A stretch of DNA of 64,000 nt from Micromonospora trifolii (GCF_022229005.1 NZ_JAKKFD010000055.1:92328-156327), one strand, 5' to 3'; counted from the first letter of the stretch, positions 51,123 to 60,063 are shown. Numbers and translations are program-made. Notes: a model not told the origin generated them from the letters alone.

Positions 51123-51833
51123 TCAGGCTGGGACGCGGGCCACGGCGAAGACGGACTGGCCGAACGGTGGGAGGACGAGCTGCTCGGCGGCCTTGGTGGC
51201 GGGCAGGACGAGGGTGTCGTACACCTTGACCATCGGGCCCTCCTTCGGCATCAGCCGGAAGACCTTGGTGGCCATGAAGTAGCCGATCAGCCCGAGCGCG
51301 TTGGCGTAGTGCATCTTCTCGATGGTCAGGCCGGCGTCGGTCATCGCCGCCCCGAGCGTCTTCTTCGTGTAGCGGCGGACGTGCCCGGTGGCGATGTCGG
51401 CCGGGCCCATCGCGAACTGGAACGCCGGCACGATGATGATCACAGCGCCGCCGGGTCGGACCAGGTCGCGCATGCTCTCCAGCGCGCCCACGTGGTCCTC
51501 GATGTGCTCCAGGACGTTGTACGAGACGGCGGCGCTGTAGTCGCCCCGGTCGTTGTGCGGCAGCAGCATCTGCCGGACGTCGACGTTCGGACGGTCGGCG
51601 AGGCGCTCCTTGAGCTGCACCAACCGGTCCGGGTCGGCCTCGGTGGCGGTGAACCGCGGCAGCCGCTCGGACCATTCCAGCGCGTAGTCACCGAGACCGC
51701 TGCCGATCTCGATCGGGTCGTCGCCGAGGTACGGCACGGCCAGTTCGATGAACCAGCGACGGTGGTTGACAGCGGTTGCCAGGCCTTCCAGCACCTCGGA
51801 CTGCACGCGCTGATCCCCAGTGATTTCTGCCAT
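51123..51833 (-). CDS. SAM-dependent class I methyltransferase
   Basis: The 236-residue protein starts at the ATG after GAGGAA; a longer frame reaching 52010 lacks protein character upstream. It has the SAM motif IEIGSGLGDYALE, EADPDRLVQL and the NVLEHIEDHVGALESM motif of the Methyltransf_11/ubiquinone-type group. A C-terminal GHVRRYTKKTLGAAMTDAGL is typical of the sugar/polysaccharide-linked subset. It is divergent from the membrane protein at 52046, so a glycan or lipid substrate is likely. Confidence 0.88.
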   Translation of the reverse strand: MAEITGDQRVQSEVLEGLATAVNHRRWFIELAVPYLGDDPIEIGSGLGDYALEWSERLPRFTATEADPDRLVQLKERLADRPNVDVRQMLLPHNDRGDYSAAVSYNVLEHIEDHVGALESMRDLVRPGGAVIIIVPAFQFAMGPADIATGHVRRYTKKTLGAAMTDAGLTIEKMHYANALGLIGYFMATKVFRLMPKEGPMVKVYDTLVLPATKAAEQLVLPPFGQSVFAVARVPA

Positions 51834-52045
51834 GCGTCGATTCCTCACGATATGAACTCGACCCGTGCCTGGACCGACAGAGTGAATCATCCGCTGGGAC
51901 GGCGAAAGAATCGGGGCATCGGGGTGGCCGAATTGCGGTCGGGGGGTGGGTTCGTGATCGGCGGTCGGCGAACCCGGCACATAGTACGGCAGTACCCCGA
52001 AACATGTCACGGCGGCGCCATACGCTGACTACCCTGTGAATTGTC

Positions 52046-53881
52046 ATGACTACTCCTGAACCGGACGCGCCCAGCGACAGCGGCGGCCCGGCCGCCGCGC
52101 CGTCGGCGGAGGGGGCCTCCGGTGCCGTTCGGCCTTCCCGCAGGGGGATGTGGGCCGATCTGGCCGCCGTGCTGAGCTTCGTGGTCCTCGGCTTCTGGGT
52201 GACCGGCCGGCTCTGGTTGGACCCGGGCAGCGATGTGCGGGACAACCAGTCCGATCAGTCGCAGTTCGAATGGATGATGGCCCACGGTGCGCGAGTAGTC
52301 ACGCACTTTGCGTATCCGTTCCATTCCAATCAGATGAACGTCCCCGACGGCGTCAATCTGATGGCCAATACGTCCGTATTATCCATTTCATTGCCAATGA
52401 CGCCGATCACCCTGTTGTTCGGGCCGCGAGCGTCATTTCTGATCTTTCTCACCCTCGGCATGATTGCCACTGCCACTGCCTGGTATTTCCTGCTCTCCCG
52501 GATCCTGATCGGCAGCCGGGGGCCGGCGTGGCTGGGCGCGGGCTTCTGCGCGTTCGCGCCGGCCATGGTGTCGCACGCCAATGGGCACCCGAACATCGTG
52601 TCGCAGTTCGTCGTCCCGTTGATCATTTGGCGCACCCTACGACTCGGCGAACCGGGCCGCTGGCTGCGCAACGGGGTCCTCCTCGCGCTGGTCATCGTCT
52701 GGCAGGCGTTCCTCAACCTGGAGATCCTGCTGATGACCGCGATCGGGCTCGGCGTGATCGCCGGCGTGCTCGCCCTCGGCCGCGCGGATCTCCGGTCGCG
52801 GGCCCGACAGTTCCTCGCCGGCCTGGCCGTCGCCGCCGGGGTCGCCGGGCTTCTGCTGGCGTACCCCCTGTACGTCCAGTTCTTCGGACCGGACGCGTAC
52901 TCCGGGCTGTCCCGCCTGATCCGCGGCTACTCCAGCGACGTGGCCTCGTTCGTCGCGTACTCCCGGGAATCACTCGCCGGCAGCGCGCGCACCGCCGCGG
53001 GCCTGGCCAAGAACCCGACCGAGGAGAACAGCTTCTTCGGTTGGGCGCTGGTGGTGCTGGTGATCGCCCTGGTCTGGTGGCTGCGTCGCTCGATCGTGGT
53101 GCTAGCGCTGGCCGCGCTCGGGTTGGTCTTCGCGGTGCTCTCGCTGGGTCGGGAGGTCCGCTTCGACAACCGGGGTACGGGTGTGCCGGGCCCGTGGGCG
53201 GCGCTGGAGAACCTGCCCATCCTGCACTCGGTGGTGCCGACGCGCTGGGCGTTGGCGATCACCCCGATCATCGGGCTGCTGCTCGCCTATGGCGCAGAAC
53301 GTGCCCGCGAGTTGGCCGGCGCGCATCCGGCCGCCCGGGGGCAGGTCCGCTTCGTCACCGCCACAGTCCTCATCATGGCCCTGTTGCCGATCGTCCCCAC
53401 CCCGCTGCCCGTGGCTCACCTGGACCCGGTCCCGAGCTTCGTGACCAGTGGGGCGTGGCGGCCCTACGTGGCCGGTGGGCGCAGTGTGGTGACGCTGCCG
53501 TTGCCGGACAGCACGTACGCGGAGCCGCTGCGCTGGTCCGCAGCGACCCGGCTGGACATGCCGTTGGCCCGTGGCTACTTCCTCGGCCCGGACACCCGCC
53601 CGAACGCCGATCCGCCCAAGGTCGCGTTGTTCGGTGCGACTCCCCGCCCCACCAGCAGCTTCTTCGCCACCATCCGGCGCACCGGGGCGGTGCCGCCGAT
53701 CACCCCGCAGAGCCGGGTCCGAGCTGTCGACGACCTGCGCTACTGGAGGGCCGGGGTGGTCATCCTCGGGCCACACGAGCACGAGGCCGCGCTACGTCGG
53801 GGGATGACCGAGCTGACCGGGATCCAGCCGGTCTTCACCGGCGGTGTGTGGGTGTGGGACGTCCGGTCGTTTACCGACTGA
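52046..53881 (+). CDS. Polytopic membrane protein, GT-C glycosyltransferase-like
   Basis: The 611-residue protein has a Pro/Ala/Ser cytoplasmic start, about 10-11 helices, and an external loop with DQSQFEWMMAHGARVV and FHSNQMNVPDGVNLMANT after the first helix. A C-terminal soluble part begins near PVAHLDPVPSF. This layout (first-loop acidic residues, soluble end) is typical of GT-C-like proteins of the actinobacterial envelope. The exact donor is unknown. It is divergent from the methyltransferase and likely in the same glycan pathway. Confidence 0.8.
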   Translation: MTTPEPDAPSDSGGPAAAPSAEGASGAVRPSRRGMWADLAAVLSFVVLGFWVTGRLWLDPGSDVRDNQSDQSQFEWMMAHGARVVTHFAYPFHSNQMNVPDGVNLMANTSVLSISLPMTPITLLFGPRASFLIFLTLGMIATATAWYFLLSRILIGSRGPAWLGAGFCAFAPAMVSHANGHPNIVSQFVVPLIIWRTLRLGEPGRWLRNGVLLALVIVWQAFLNLEILLMTAIGLGVIAGVLALGRADLRSRARQFLAGLAVAAGVAGLLLAYPLYVQFFGPDAYSGLSRLIRGYSSDVASFVAYSRESLAGSARTAAGLAKNPTEENSFFGWALVVLVIALVWWLRRSIVVLALAALGLVFAVLSLGREVRFDNRGTGVPGPWAALENLPILHSVVPTRWALAITPIIGLLLAYGAERARELAGAHPAARGQVRFVTATVLIMALLPIVPTPLPVAHLDPVPSFVTSGAWRPYVAGGRSVVTLPLPDSTYAEPLRWSAATRLDMPLARGYFLGPDTRPNADPPKVALFGATPRPTSSFFATIRRTGAVPPITPQSRVRAVDDLRYWRAGVVILGPHEHEAALRRGMTELTGIQPVFTGGVWVWDVRSFTD

Positions 53882-53920
53882 GCAGTGCGGCCCAGCCCGG
53901 CTCAGAAGGTGCAGCCTGGC

Positions 53921-54709
53921 CTAGCGGACGCAGCAGCCCTGGCAGACCTTCGGCCGGGGCAGGGTGAAGGCGAGGCAGCAGGTGCGGCGCTGCACTGTCG
54001 GCTCACCGGTCGGCCCCGGCACCAGCTCGATCAGGTCGTTCAGGTCGAGTGCGCCGAGCACTGTGTCGATGCTCTGCACCGTGGAGCCGGGCAGGGCGTC
54101 CGCGGCCCGCAGGAGGCCGTGCGCGATGCCGGAGGCGACCGAGCCGAGCAGCGTCCGGGTGCCCACCCGGACCTCGGACTGGATCGCCGTGATGAGCGGC
54201 GCCAGGTGGGCGTCGAGCAGTGACGCGCGCATCGCGGCCAGCAGTTCCGCCTCGTCGGCGACGACCCGCACCTCCGGCAGGCCAGCCAGCGCCAGCGGAT
54301 CGTTCGGCAGCACCGCCACCGTGGTGCCCCGGCGCAGGCCCATGGTGAGCAGCTGCCGGTGGTCCTCGAAGTGGATCAGCAGGTCGGCCGGATCGAGCAG
54401 CGGCACCCGCCGGGCGGAGGCCCAGCCGAGCACGACCGGCAGCGCGGCCCAGTAGCTGTACGACTTCCACGCCAGCGCCGCGCAGGCGTGCGGGGTGCCG
54501 CCCCAGCGGACGGCGGCGCCGTTCAACAGCTCAGGCAGCCGGCTGCCGTCGATCAGGGTGGTGGCGGGCGCCCAGCCGAGCTCGTCGTCGACCAGCAGGC
54601 CCCGGGCGAGGCCGGGAAGGTCGTCGGTGCCGAACATGGCCCGGAGCGCCGCGGTGACGGGGGCGAGCGGCGTGGTGGCGGCCTCTCGCCGTGGCATCAC
54701 CGCTGTCAC
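53921..54709 (-). CDS. FhuF-like ferric-siderophore reductase
   Basis: The 262-residue protein ends in CC-x10-C-x2-C (C244, C245, C256, C259), the [2Fe-2S] motif of FhuF ferric-siderophore reductases. The middle has the PHACAALAWKSYSYWAALPVV region common in actinobacterial members. It frees iron from imported siderophores in the cytoplasm. An iron box lies 68-86 bases upstream of the start, so it should be derepressed under iron limitation. The start is GTG at 54709 or ATG four codons in. No siderophore genes are in the window. Confidence 0.88.
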   Translation of the reverse strand: MTAVMPRREAATTPLAPVTAALRAMFGTDDLPGLARGLLVDDELGWAPATTLIDGSRLPELLNGAAVRWGGTPHACAALAWKSYSYWAALPVVLGWASARRVPLLDPADLLIHFEDHRQLLTMGLRRGTTVAVLPNDPLALAGLPEVRVVADEAELLAAMRASLLDAHLAPLITAIQSEVRVGTRTLLGSVASGIAHGLLRAADALPGSTVQSIDTVLGALDLNDLIELVPGPTGEPTVQRRTCCLAFTLPRPKVCQGCCVR

Positions 54710-54776
54710 CTGAGTCGTCCCCTGTCTGTGTGACCGAGGAGTGCGCCCCGGCGGACGAACCAGTGCCGTCCTGAGC

Positions 54777-54795
54777 TAAGGCTAGCCTAACCAAG
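54777..54795 (-). promoter_or_regulatory. Iron box (IdeR/DmdR-type) for the fhuF-like gene
   Basis: Read on the minus strand, CTTGGTTAGGCTAGCCTTA agrees with the iron-box consensus TTAGGTTAGGCTAACCTAA at 15 of 19 positions. It lies where the FhuF-like promoter should be. DtxR-family repressors bind such sites with ferrous iron. Confidence 0.7.
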
Positions 54796-55023
54796 CCTCT
54801 AGCCGTAAGGGAAGCCTCACCTTGGTCAAATCCCAGACGCCCAGGTCACTCCGTATCCGACGGGAGTAGCGCTTCGCGTACTACCCGGAGTCAGTGCTGG
54901 GAAACGCCGCCGCACAATCGATGGTCATCGGTGAATTGTCAAGCGGTGTGTCGAAAACATGCCACATGCGTGTGCGCTCGCGCACCGAACGTGAAACTTA
55001 TAGCCCCGGCCACGAGGAAGCTG

Positions 55024-56553
55024 ATGACGACCTCACCCCTCGAACGGGCTGCCGACTCCTTCGCGGCCGAACTCGCCCGGCAACGGACCGGGCGCGGGCT
55101 GTCCAAGAAGCAACTGGCCGTCCTGATGGGGTTCGACCCGTCCTACGTGAGCCACGTCGAGGGGCGCCGGCACCGCCCAACCGAGGACTTCGCCCGTCGT
55201 GCGGAAGCCGTCCTGGAGGCCAGCGGCGCGATCTGGCAGCGCTTCCGGGAGTACGACGACCTACGGCACGCCCGAGCCGGTCAGCCGCACCGCGAGCCGT
55301 ACCTGCCGGGACAGTGGCTGCCACCCGGCACCGGCCTGGTAGTGGAACGGGAACTGGCCACCCTCACCCACGCCGACGACGGCTACCGGTGCGTCATCCA
55401 CCGTGAGCTGTACAACGCCGGCACCGAGCCGGTCACCCGCTACCTGGTCCGGGTCGCCGTCGACCGTTACCCGAACGACCCCGGCCGCTCCAACCGGCAC
55501 CACCGGGAGCATCCCCTCACCTTCGCCGAGCTGCAGATACAGGCCCGTCGGGACGACGGCGGCGGCGACCCGGAGCCGATGCACTGGCGAGCCAAACACG
55601 ATCGGGACGCGTTCAAGGAGATCTGGCTGCTCTTCGAGAACGGGGATCGACGCTTCCCCCTCTACCCGGGCGACCGGGCCACCATCGAGTACGCGTACAG
55701 CGTCGGGCACGAGAAGTGGGGCCCCTGGTTCCAACGAGCCGTCCGACTGCCCACCCGGCAGCTCGCCGTACGCCTGGACCTGCCTGCGGCCCTCGACCCG
55801 CAGGTCTGGGGCGTGGAAACCTCGCTCAGCGCGGAGGAGGGCCCGCTGCGGACGGCGCCGCAACGTCACGACGAGGGCGACCGGGCGATCTACGACTGGC
55901 AGACCGACGACCCACCGTTGAACGCCCGCTACCGGATGCAGTGGCGGTTCCGCGCCCGCCCCGACACCGAACCGGACATCGGCCCCGGCGGCACCCGGGT
56001 CCGACCCAGCGACCGGATGCGCGGCCTCGGCATCGTGCAACGCGGGGCCGACCTGCTCCGTCAGCGCGCCCGCCCGTTCGACCTGCCCGGCGACGAACAC
56101 GTCGCCCGGGACGTGGTCGACCGGCTCACCATGGCCCTGGCCCGGCTCGACGAGCTGCACCCGTTCAGCAAGGGGGTGGGCGTCGCCGCCCCGCAGTTCG
56201 GCATCGGCCGCGCGGCGGCCGTGTTGCGGCCCCCCGACCGGTCGGCGGAGCCGGTCGTGCTGCTCAACCCCCGGGTGGTCGACGCCGACCCGGAGACCGA
56301 CGAGCAGTACGAGGGCTGCCTCTCCTTCTTCGACCACCGGGGTCTGGTGCCCCGGCCGCTGCGACTGGACGTCGAGCACGCCCAGTGGGACGGCAGCCGG
56401 ATCATCACGTCGTTCGAATTCGGTATGGCCCGGCTGGTCGCACACGAGATCGACCACCTGGAGGGCCGGCTCTACGTCGACCGGATGGCCCCCGGGGTGC
56501 CGTTGGTGCCGGTGGAGGAATACCGCGAGACAGGGCACCCCTGGCGCTACTGA
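55024..56553 (+). CDS. Helix-turn-helix / peptide deformylase fusion protein
   Basis: The 509-residue protein starts at the ATG after GAGGAAG (55024), not at 54931. Residues about 9-75 form an XRE-type helix-turn-helix (LSKKQLAVLMGFDPSYVSHVE). Residues about 95-320 are a beta-rich domain I do not recognise (YRCVIHRELYNAGTEPVTRY, FKEIWLLFENGDRRFPLYPG). Residues about 335-505 form a complete peptide deformylase with GVGVAAPQ (384-391), EGCLSF (C432) and HEIDHLEG (H474, E475, H478). The metal and catalytic residues are all intact. It could deformylate a substrate and control transcription in response. A terminator follows at 56565. Confidence 0.9.
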   Translation: MTTSPLERAADSFAAELARQRTGRGLSKKQLAVLMGFDPSYVSHVEGRRHRPTEDFARRAEAVLEASGAIWQRFREYDDLRHARAGQPHREPYLPGQWLPPGTGLVVERELATLTHADDGYRCVIHRELYNAGTEPVTRYLVRVAVDRYPNDPGRSNRHHREHPLTFAELQIQARRDDGGGDPEPMHWRAKHDRDAFKEIWLLFENGDRRFPLYPGDRATIEYAYSVGHEKWGPWFQRAVRLPTRQLAVRLDLPAALDPQVWGVETSLSAEEGPLRTAPQRHDEGDRAIYDWQTDDPPLNARYRMQWRFRARPDTEPDIGPGGTRVRPSDRMRGLGIVQRGADLLRQRARPFDLPGDEHVARDVVDRLTMALARLDELHPFSKGVGVAAPQFGIGRAAAVLRPPDRSAEPVVLLNPRVVDADPETDEQYEGCLSFFDHRGLVPRPLRLDVEHAQWDGSRIITSFEFGMARLVAHEIDHLEGRLYVDRMAPGVPLVPVEEYRETGHPWRY

Positions 56554-56564
56554 CCACGAAGGGG

Positions 56565-56604
56565 CCGGGGCGCGTGCCCCAGGGGGCAGGGGCACGCGCC
56601 CCGG
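56565..56604. terminator. Bidirectional terminator
   Basis: A perfect 16-base stem (56565-56580 with 56589-56604) and an 8-base loop separate the deformylase fusion from the convergent flavohaemoprotein. Confidence 0.85.
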
Positions 56605-56621
56605 CGTGGGGGGAGGAACGT

Positions 56622-57737
56622 CTAGAGGTCACCGAAGGTGTCGTAGCGGATCTGCGGCGGCGGCACGTCGTCCGCGGCGAGCACCCGCAGGGTGGACCGG
56701 ACCATCCGGGCGGCACCGGAGACGAAGCAGTCGTGCGTGGTCCACGGGCCGTACCGGGCCACCACCTCCGGGATCTCGCCCTGCTCGCCGTCGAAGTCCG
56801 GGTCCTCGCTGCACGCCGGGGTGACCGACAACCACGGGTGTACGGCCACCAACTCCTGCAACCCGTCCAGGCCGTACAGGTCGGCCGCCTGCCGGGCGCC
56901 GTAGAAGACGTGCACCCACCGGGTCCGGTTGTAGGTGGCCAACTCCTCCACCAGCGCCTTGATCGGCGCCAGCCCGACACCGCCGGCCACGCAGAGGATG
57001 TCCCGTTCCGAGGCGCGGTCCAGGGTCATCGACCCCATCGGGGCCGCCAGGCGGAGCAGGTCACCCGGCCGCACCCGCCGCACCAACGCGCCGGACACCC
57101 AGCCGGCCCCCGGAGACCGCACGTGGAACTCCAGGACGTTGTCGTCGTTCGGGGCGTTCGCCACCGAGTAGTTGCGCCACACCCGGGGGTGGTGGCGCGG
57201 TGCCTCCAGGCTCACGTACTGCCCCGCCTGCCAGCGCAGCGGATGCTGCAACGCCCGGCAGGTCAGCACGGCGGTGTCCGGGCCGTACCGCTCGTGGGTC
57301 AGCACCTCGGCGTGCCAGAACGGCGGGTCGTCGTCGGAGACGGCGCCGGCCACCATCAGGGCGGCGATCGCCGCGTACGCCTCCCGCCACGCCTGGTCGT
57401 ACTCCAGGTTCCAGCCGTCGCCGGCGGTGCTGCGCAGCGCGTCCAGCAGCGCGACGCCCATCGTGGCGTAGTGCCGCTCGTCGACGTGGTACTTGCGGTG
57501 GTCGCGGCCCAGCGCCCGGAGGAACTCGTCGAAGCTCTCCGGATCGTCGACAGTGTGGATCGCCGTGATGATCGCTTCGAGTAGGCGGTCGCCCTGGCCG
57601 GTCATCTGCACCGGGAAGAGTTGCCGCAGGGCGGGGTCGAGCAGGAACACTCGGGCGTAGAAGTGCTCGGTCAGCCGGACCCGGTCGTCCTCGACCAGGG
57701 TCCAGCTCTCCTTCAGCAACCGCGCGAGGTTGTCCAC
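56622..57737 (-). CDS. Flavohaemoprotein (globin plus FAD/NAD reductase)
   Basis: The 371-residue protein starts at a GTG after GGAGGAGGAG. A globin domain (about 1-135) has proximal haem histidine H80 with the H-x9-Y spacing (DHRKYHVDERHY). An FNR-like FAD domain (RNYSVAN) and an NAD domain (AGGVGLAPIKAL, CEDPDFDGEQGEIPEVV) follow. These enzymes convert nitric oxide to nitrate, using NAD(P)H and O2. A perfect 7-3-7 palindrome lies about 70 bases upstream, between it and the divergent protease gene, and may hold an NO-responsive regulator. Confidence 0.92.
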   Translation of the reverse strand: MDNLARLLKESWTLVEDDRVRLTEHFYARVFLLDPALRQLFPVQMTGQGDRLLEAIITAIHTVDDPESFDEFLRALGRDHRKYHVDERHYATMGVALLDALRSTAGDGWNLEYDQAWREAYAAIAALMVAGAVSDDDPPFWHAEVLTHERYGPDTAVLTCRALQHPLRWQAGQYVSLEAPRHHPRVWRNYSVANAPNDDNVLEFHVRSPGAGWVSGALVRRVRPGDLLRLAAPMGSMTLDRASERDILCVAGGVGLAPIKALVEELATYNRTRWVHVFYGARQAADLYGLDGLQELVAVHPWLSVTPACSEDPDFDGEQGEIPEVVARYGPWTTHDCFVSGAARMVRSTLRVLAADDVPPPQIRYDTFGDL

Positions 57738-57804
57738 GGACGCTCCTCCTCCAGACGGCAACGGATCGGGCGCTCATAGAATCTCCACGGAGCGTGTCTA
57801 CTGG

Positions 57805-57821
57805 TCGCACAGAATGTGCGA
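57805..57821. promoter_or_regulatory. Operator-like palindrome in the flavohaemoprotein/CPBP divergent region
   Basis: TCGCACA-gaa-TGTGCGA is a perfect 7-3-7 inverted repeat in the 144-base divergent gap. Position and symmetry suit a dimeric repressor or activator of either gene. No matching regulator is encoded nearby. Confidence 0.5.
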
Positions 57822-57881
57822 TCGGCTCATGGTGGCCGGTCGGCCATGTCACGGGTGCCGCCCGTCGGGCAGAGTGGTGCG

Positions 57882-58652
57882 GTGACCGTTGAGCTGACCC
57901 GTCCGGTGTCCCGCCGACTGCTGGGCACCGAGACGCTGCTGGTCCTCGGCCTCTCTCTCGGCCAGTCCGCGATCTACGCGGTGGTGTCGATCATCGCGAA
58001 GTTGACCGCCGACGGTCCGCTCTCCAAGCAGACCGCCTCGCTGAACACCTCGGCGTCGGCCCGCCCCTGGCTGGACCTCACGTACCAACTGCTCGGCATC
58101 GTGTTCGCGCTGCTGCCGGTGCTGCTCGCCGTACACCTGCTCAGCCGTGACCCCGGCGACCCGGCAAGGACCCTCGGCCTGGACGCCCGGCGGCCCGGCC
58201 AGGACGTGGCGCGCGGAGCCGGCCTGGCGGCGCTGATCGGCCTGCCCGGGCTGGCGCTGTTCTGGGTGGCCGCCCACCTGGGCCTCAACGCCACGCTGGT
58301 GCCGGCCGCGCTGCCGGACGTCTGGTGGGCCGTCCCGGTGCTGATCCTCGCCGCCGTGCAGAACGCCGTGCTGGAAGAGGTGATCGTGGTCGGTTACCTG
58401 GTCACCCGGCTACGTCAGCTCCAGTGGCGGTTGGCAGCGATCATCGCGGCCAGTGCTCTGCTGCGCGGCTCGTACCACCTCTACCAGGGCTTCGGCGCGT
58501 TCGTCGGCAACGCGATCATGGGCGTCGTGTTCAGCCTCTTCTACCTGCGCACCCGGCGGGTGCTGCCGCTGATCATCGCGCACACCCTGCTCGACGTGTT
58601 CGCCTTCGTCGGCTACGCGCTGCTGCCCCGGGAGTGGTTCGACTGGCTCTGA
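57882..58652 (+). CDS. CPBP-family intramembrane metalloprotease
   Basis: The roughly 256-residue protein has seven or eight helices with the CPBP motif 1 (EEVIVVGYL), the SYHLYQGFGAF motif 2 and AHTLLDVFAF motif 3. These hold the metal-binding glutamates and histidines. In other organisms such proteins (Abi/CAAX-like) cleave or process peptides in the membrane or give bacteriocin self-protection. The start is uncertain: GTG 57882 or ATG 57846. Confidence 0.87.
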   Translation: MTVELTRPVSRRLLGTETLLVLGLSLGQSAIYAVVSIIAKLTADGPLSKQTASLNTSASARPWLDLTYQLLGIVFALLPVLLAVHLLSRDPGDPARTLGLDARRPGQDVARGAGLAALIGLPGLALFWVAAHLGLNATLVPAALPDVWWAVPVLILAAVQNAVLEEVIVVGYLVTRLRQLQWRLAAIIAASALLRGSYHLYQGFGAFVGNAIMGVVFSLFYLRTRRVLPLIIAHTLLDVFAFVGYALLPREWFDWL

Positions 58653-58742
58653 CCGGTCAACGCCCGAGTAAGGGGTGAGAGGCTCTTCGACGACCCGTAC
58701 CCGCGGGAGCACCGAATCCGGGAAGGCAGAAAACGGCGGGAT

Positions 58743-59126
58743 TCAGCAGACGTGCGTCCGCCAACTCACCTTCGTCACGGTCATGGGAACGTAGAAGAAT
58801 CCGTCACCAGGAGTAGCACAGTCCGTGCCGGTGAAAGTCATCCCTTGGGTGGTGAACGACCAGCTTATCTCGGCGTTCCGGTTGGTGTAGTTGTAGTAGT
58901 TGAATCCCGTGATGTTGCCGCTCCACTCCGTGGTGGTCACCAGGGACGGAGTCGCCGTAGGAACCCCGTTCGGGTGATCCCAGTGGGGCCAGACGCAGAA
59001 TGTGCCCGGCTGGCAGTTCCCGGGCGGGTAGACGCCGGCCCCCGACTGGGGTGCCGCCGAGGCGGGAGGGGCAGCAGCCAGCACGCCTGCAATGACCCCG
59101 GCGATGGCGAAGGGTTTCAACAGCAC
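58743..59126 (-). CDS. Small secreted protein, peptidase-inhibitor I36-like
   Basis: The 127-residue product has a signal peptide (FAIAGVIAGVLAAAPPASA). The mature part has a cysteine-centred CQPGTFCVWPHWD and a beta-rich body with Trp/Tyr (GFNYYNYTNRNAEISW) and a last cysteine at the end. This resembles the SMPI/I36 family of secreted inhibitors. A TTGACG-17-TAGCTT promoter lies upstream. AAGGTAGG precedes the GTG. Confidence 0.72.
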   Translation of the reverse strand: MLLKPFAIAGVIAGVLAAAPPASAAPQSGAGVYPPGNCQPGTFCVWPHWDHPNGVPTATPSLVTTTEWSGNITGFNYYNYTNRNAEISWSFTTQGMTFTGTDCATPGDGFFYVPMTVTKVSWRTHVC

Positions 59127-59162
59127 AGCGACCTACCTTCATCGATAAGAATGAATTGACTC

Positions 59163-59191
59163 AAGCTACCGGCGGAAAGTTGCACCGTCAA
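59163..59191 (-). promoter_or_regulatory. Promoter of the I36-like gene
   Basis: On the minus strand TTGACG (59186-59191) and TAGCTT (59163-59168) stand 17 bases apart, about 40 bases before the start codon. Both match vegetative sigma elements fairly well. The 361-base gap 59127-59487 holds this and the divergent promoter, otherwise nothing convincing. Confidence 0.45.
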
Positions 59192-59394
59192 GTACCTGCG
59201 CTACCGTCCAGGTGGACGGCCGCATCGTTCGCAACGTGGGCAATGCGTCACGATCGCCGCAGCTTGCAACGACAGCAGGGCCATCGGTCGGCGGCCAAGG
59301 GTCAGGGCGACGAGCTGCTCCGCACCGCAGGCCGTGGCGCCGCCTACGGTCACTGACGGCAGGACGCCAGCGACAGCGCTCAGCGGCGGGTTGG

Positions 59395-59422
59395 TTGACA
59401 CGGGGAACATAATCGATACAAC
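59395..59422 (+). promoter_or_regulatory. Promoter of the small secreted protein gene at 59488
   Basis: A perfect -35 TTGACA (59395-59400) and TACAAC (59417-59422) lie 16 bases apart in a locally AT-rich patch, unusual in this window. The leader to the start codon is about 60 bases. Confidence 0.45.
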
Positions 59423-59487
59423 TAAATCTATCTCTGGGCTGAACGAGCTCCGGTCGCGTCCCTGAACACCGTTAGGAAGGGAAGCTC

Positions 59488-59835
59488 ATGCGCAGATTTA
59501 CCAGCCGAATCGCTGCGGGTCTCGCCGCCGCCTTGATCACCACACTGGCCGTGACGATACCGGCGTCGCCCGCAGCCGCTGTCGAGACGCTCAAGGTTCC
59601 CGACGCCGGCCTCGTCTTCTACCAGGCCTACACGCAGATCATTGTGGGCAGGCAGGCAACGCCCGACGGTATCTGCCGCCCGGTCCCGGCCGAGGCGATC
59701 TGGGCGATCGGCTGGAACGGCTTCGGTTCCGTCTCTGGCTACCGGACCTCCGACTGCACCGGCGCTGCGTCCGAGCTCAACAACTTCCACAGCTGGCCGC
59801 ACGAGGGCTACTACCTCTCCTACCGGGCCGGTTGA
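59488..59835 (+). CDS. Small secreted protein of unknown function
   Basis: The 115-residue product has AAGGGAAG before the ATG and a clear signal peptide (RIAAGLAAALITTLAVTIP, cut after SPAAA). The mature part of about 80 residues is rich in aromatic residues (VFYQAYTQIIVG, AIWAIGWNGFGSVSGY) and has two cysteines that could bridge (GICRPV, SDCTG). Not recognised. A strong terminator follows. Confidence 0.7.
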   Translation: MRRFTSRIAAGLAAALITTLAVTIPASPAAAVETLKVPDAGLVFYQAYTQIIVGRQATPDGICRPVPAEAIWAIGWNGFGSVSGYRTSDCTGAASELNNFHSWPHEGYYLSYRAG

Positions 59836-59841
59836 CCACCG

Positions 59842-59875
59842 TTCCCGGTGGCCGATCGCGGACGGCCACCGGGAA
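59842..59875 (+). terminator. Terminator of the small secreted protein gene
   Basis: Thirteen-base perfect stem TTCCCGGTGGCCG/CGGCCACCGGGAA with an 8-base loop, starting seven bases after the stop codon. Confidence 0.8.
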
Positions 59876-60063
59876 AGCGCCGATCCGGAATTGCCCGGAT
59901 CACCCCGCCGGTCAGCGGGCGACGCCGGGACGTTGCCGGGCGGGCCAGAGTGGCATACGTCTGGCAGGCGATGGTGCCGCTGGTTAGGGGGCCCGTCGGG
60001 GTCGACCAGGGCCCCGGTTACGGCATCGCCCACATCGGCGACAGCACCACCGTGGCGGCCGAT

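Noticed and set aside
59876..60063. Plus-strand frame with VAYVWQAMVPLVRGPVGVD
   Set aside because: No start or ribosome site, and it runs straight into the opposite-strand hypothetical gene.
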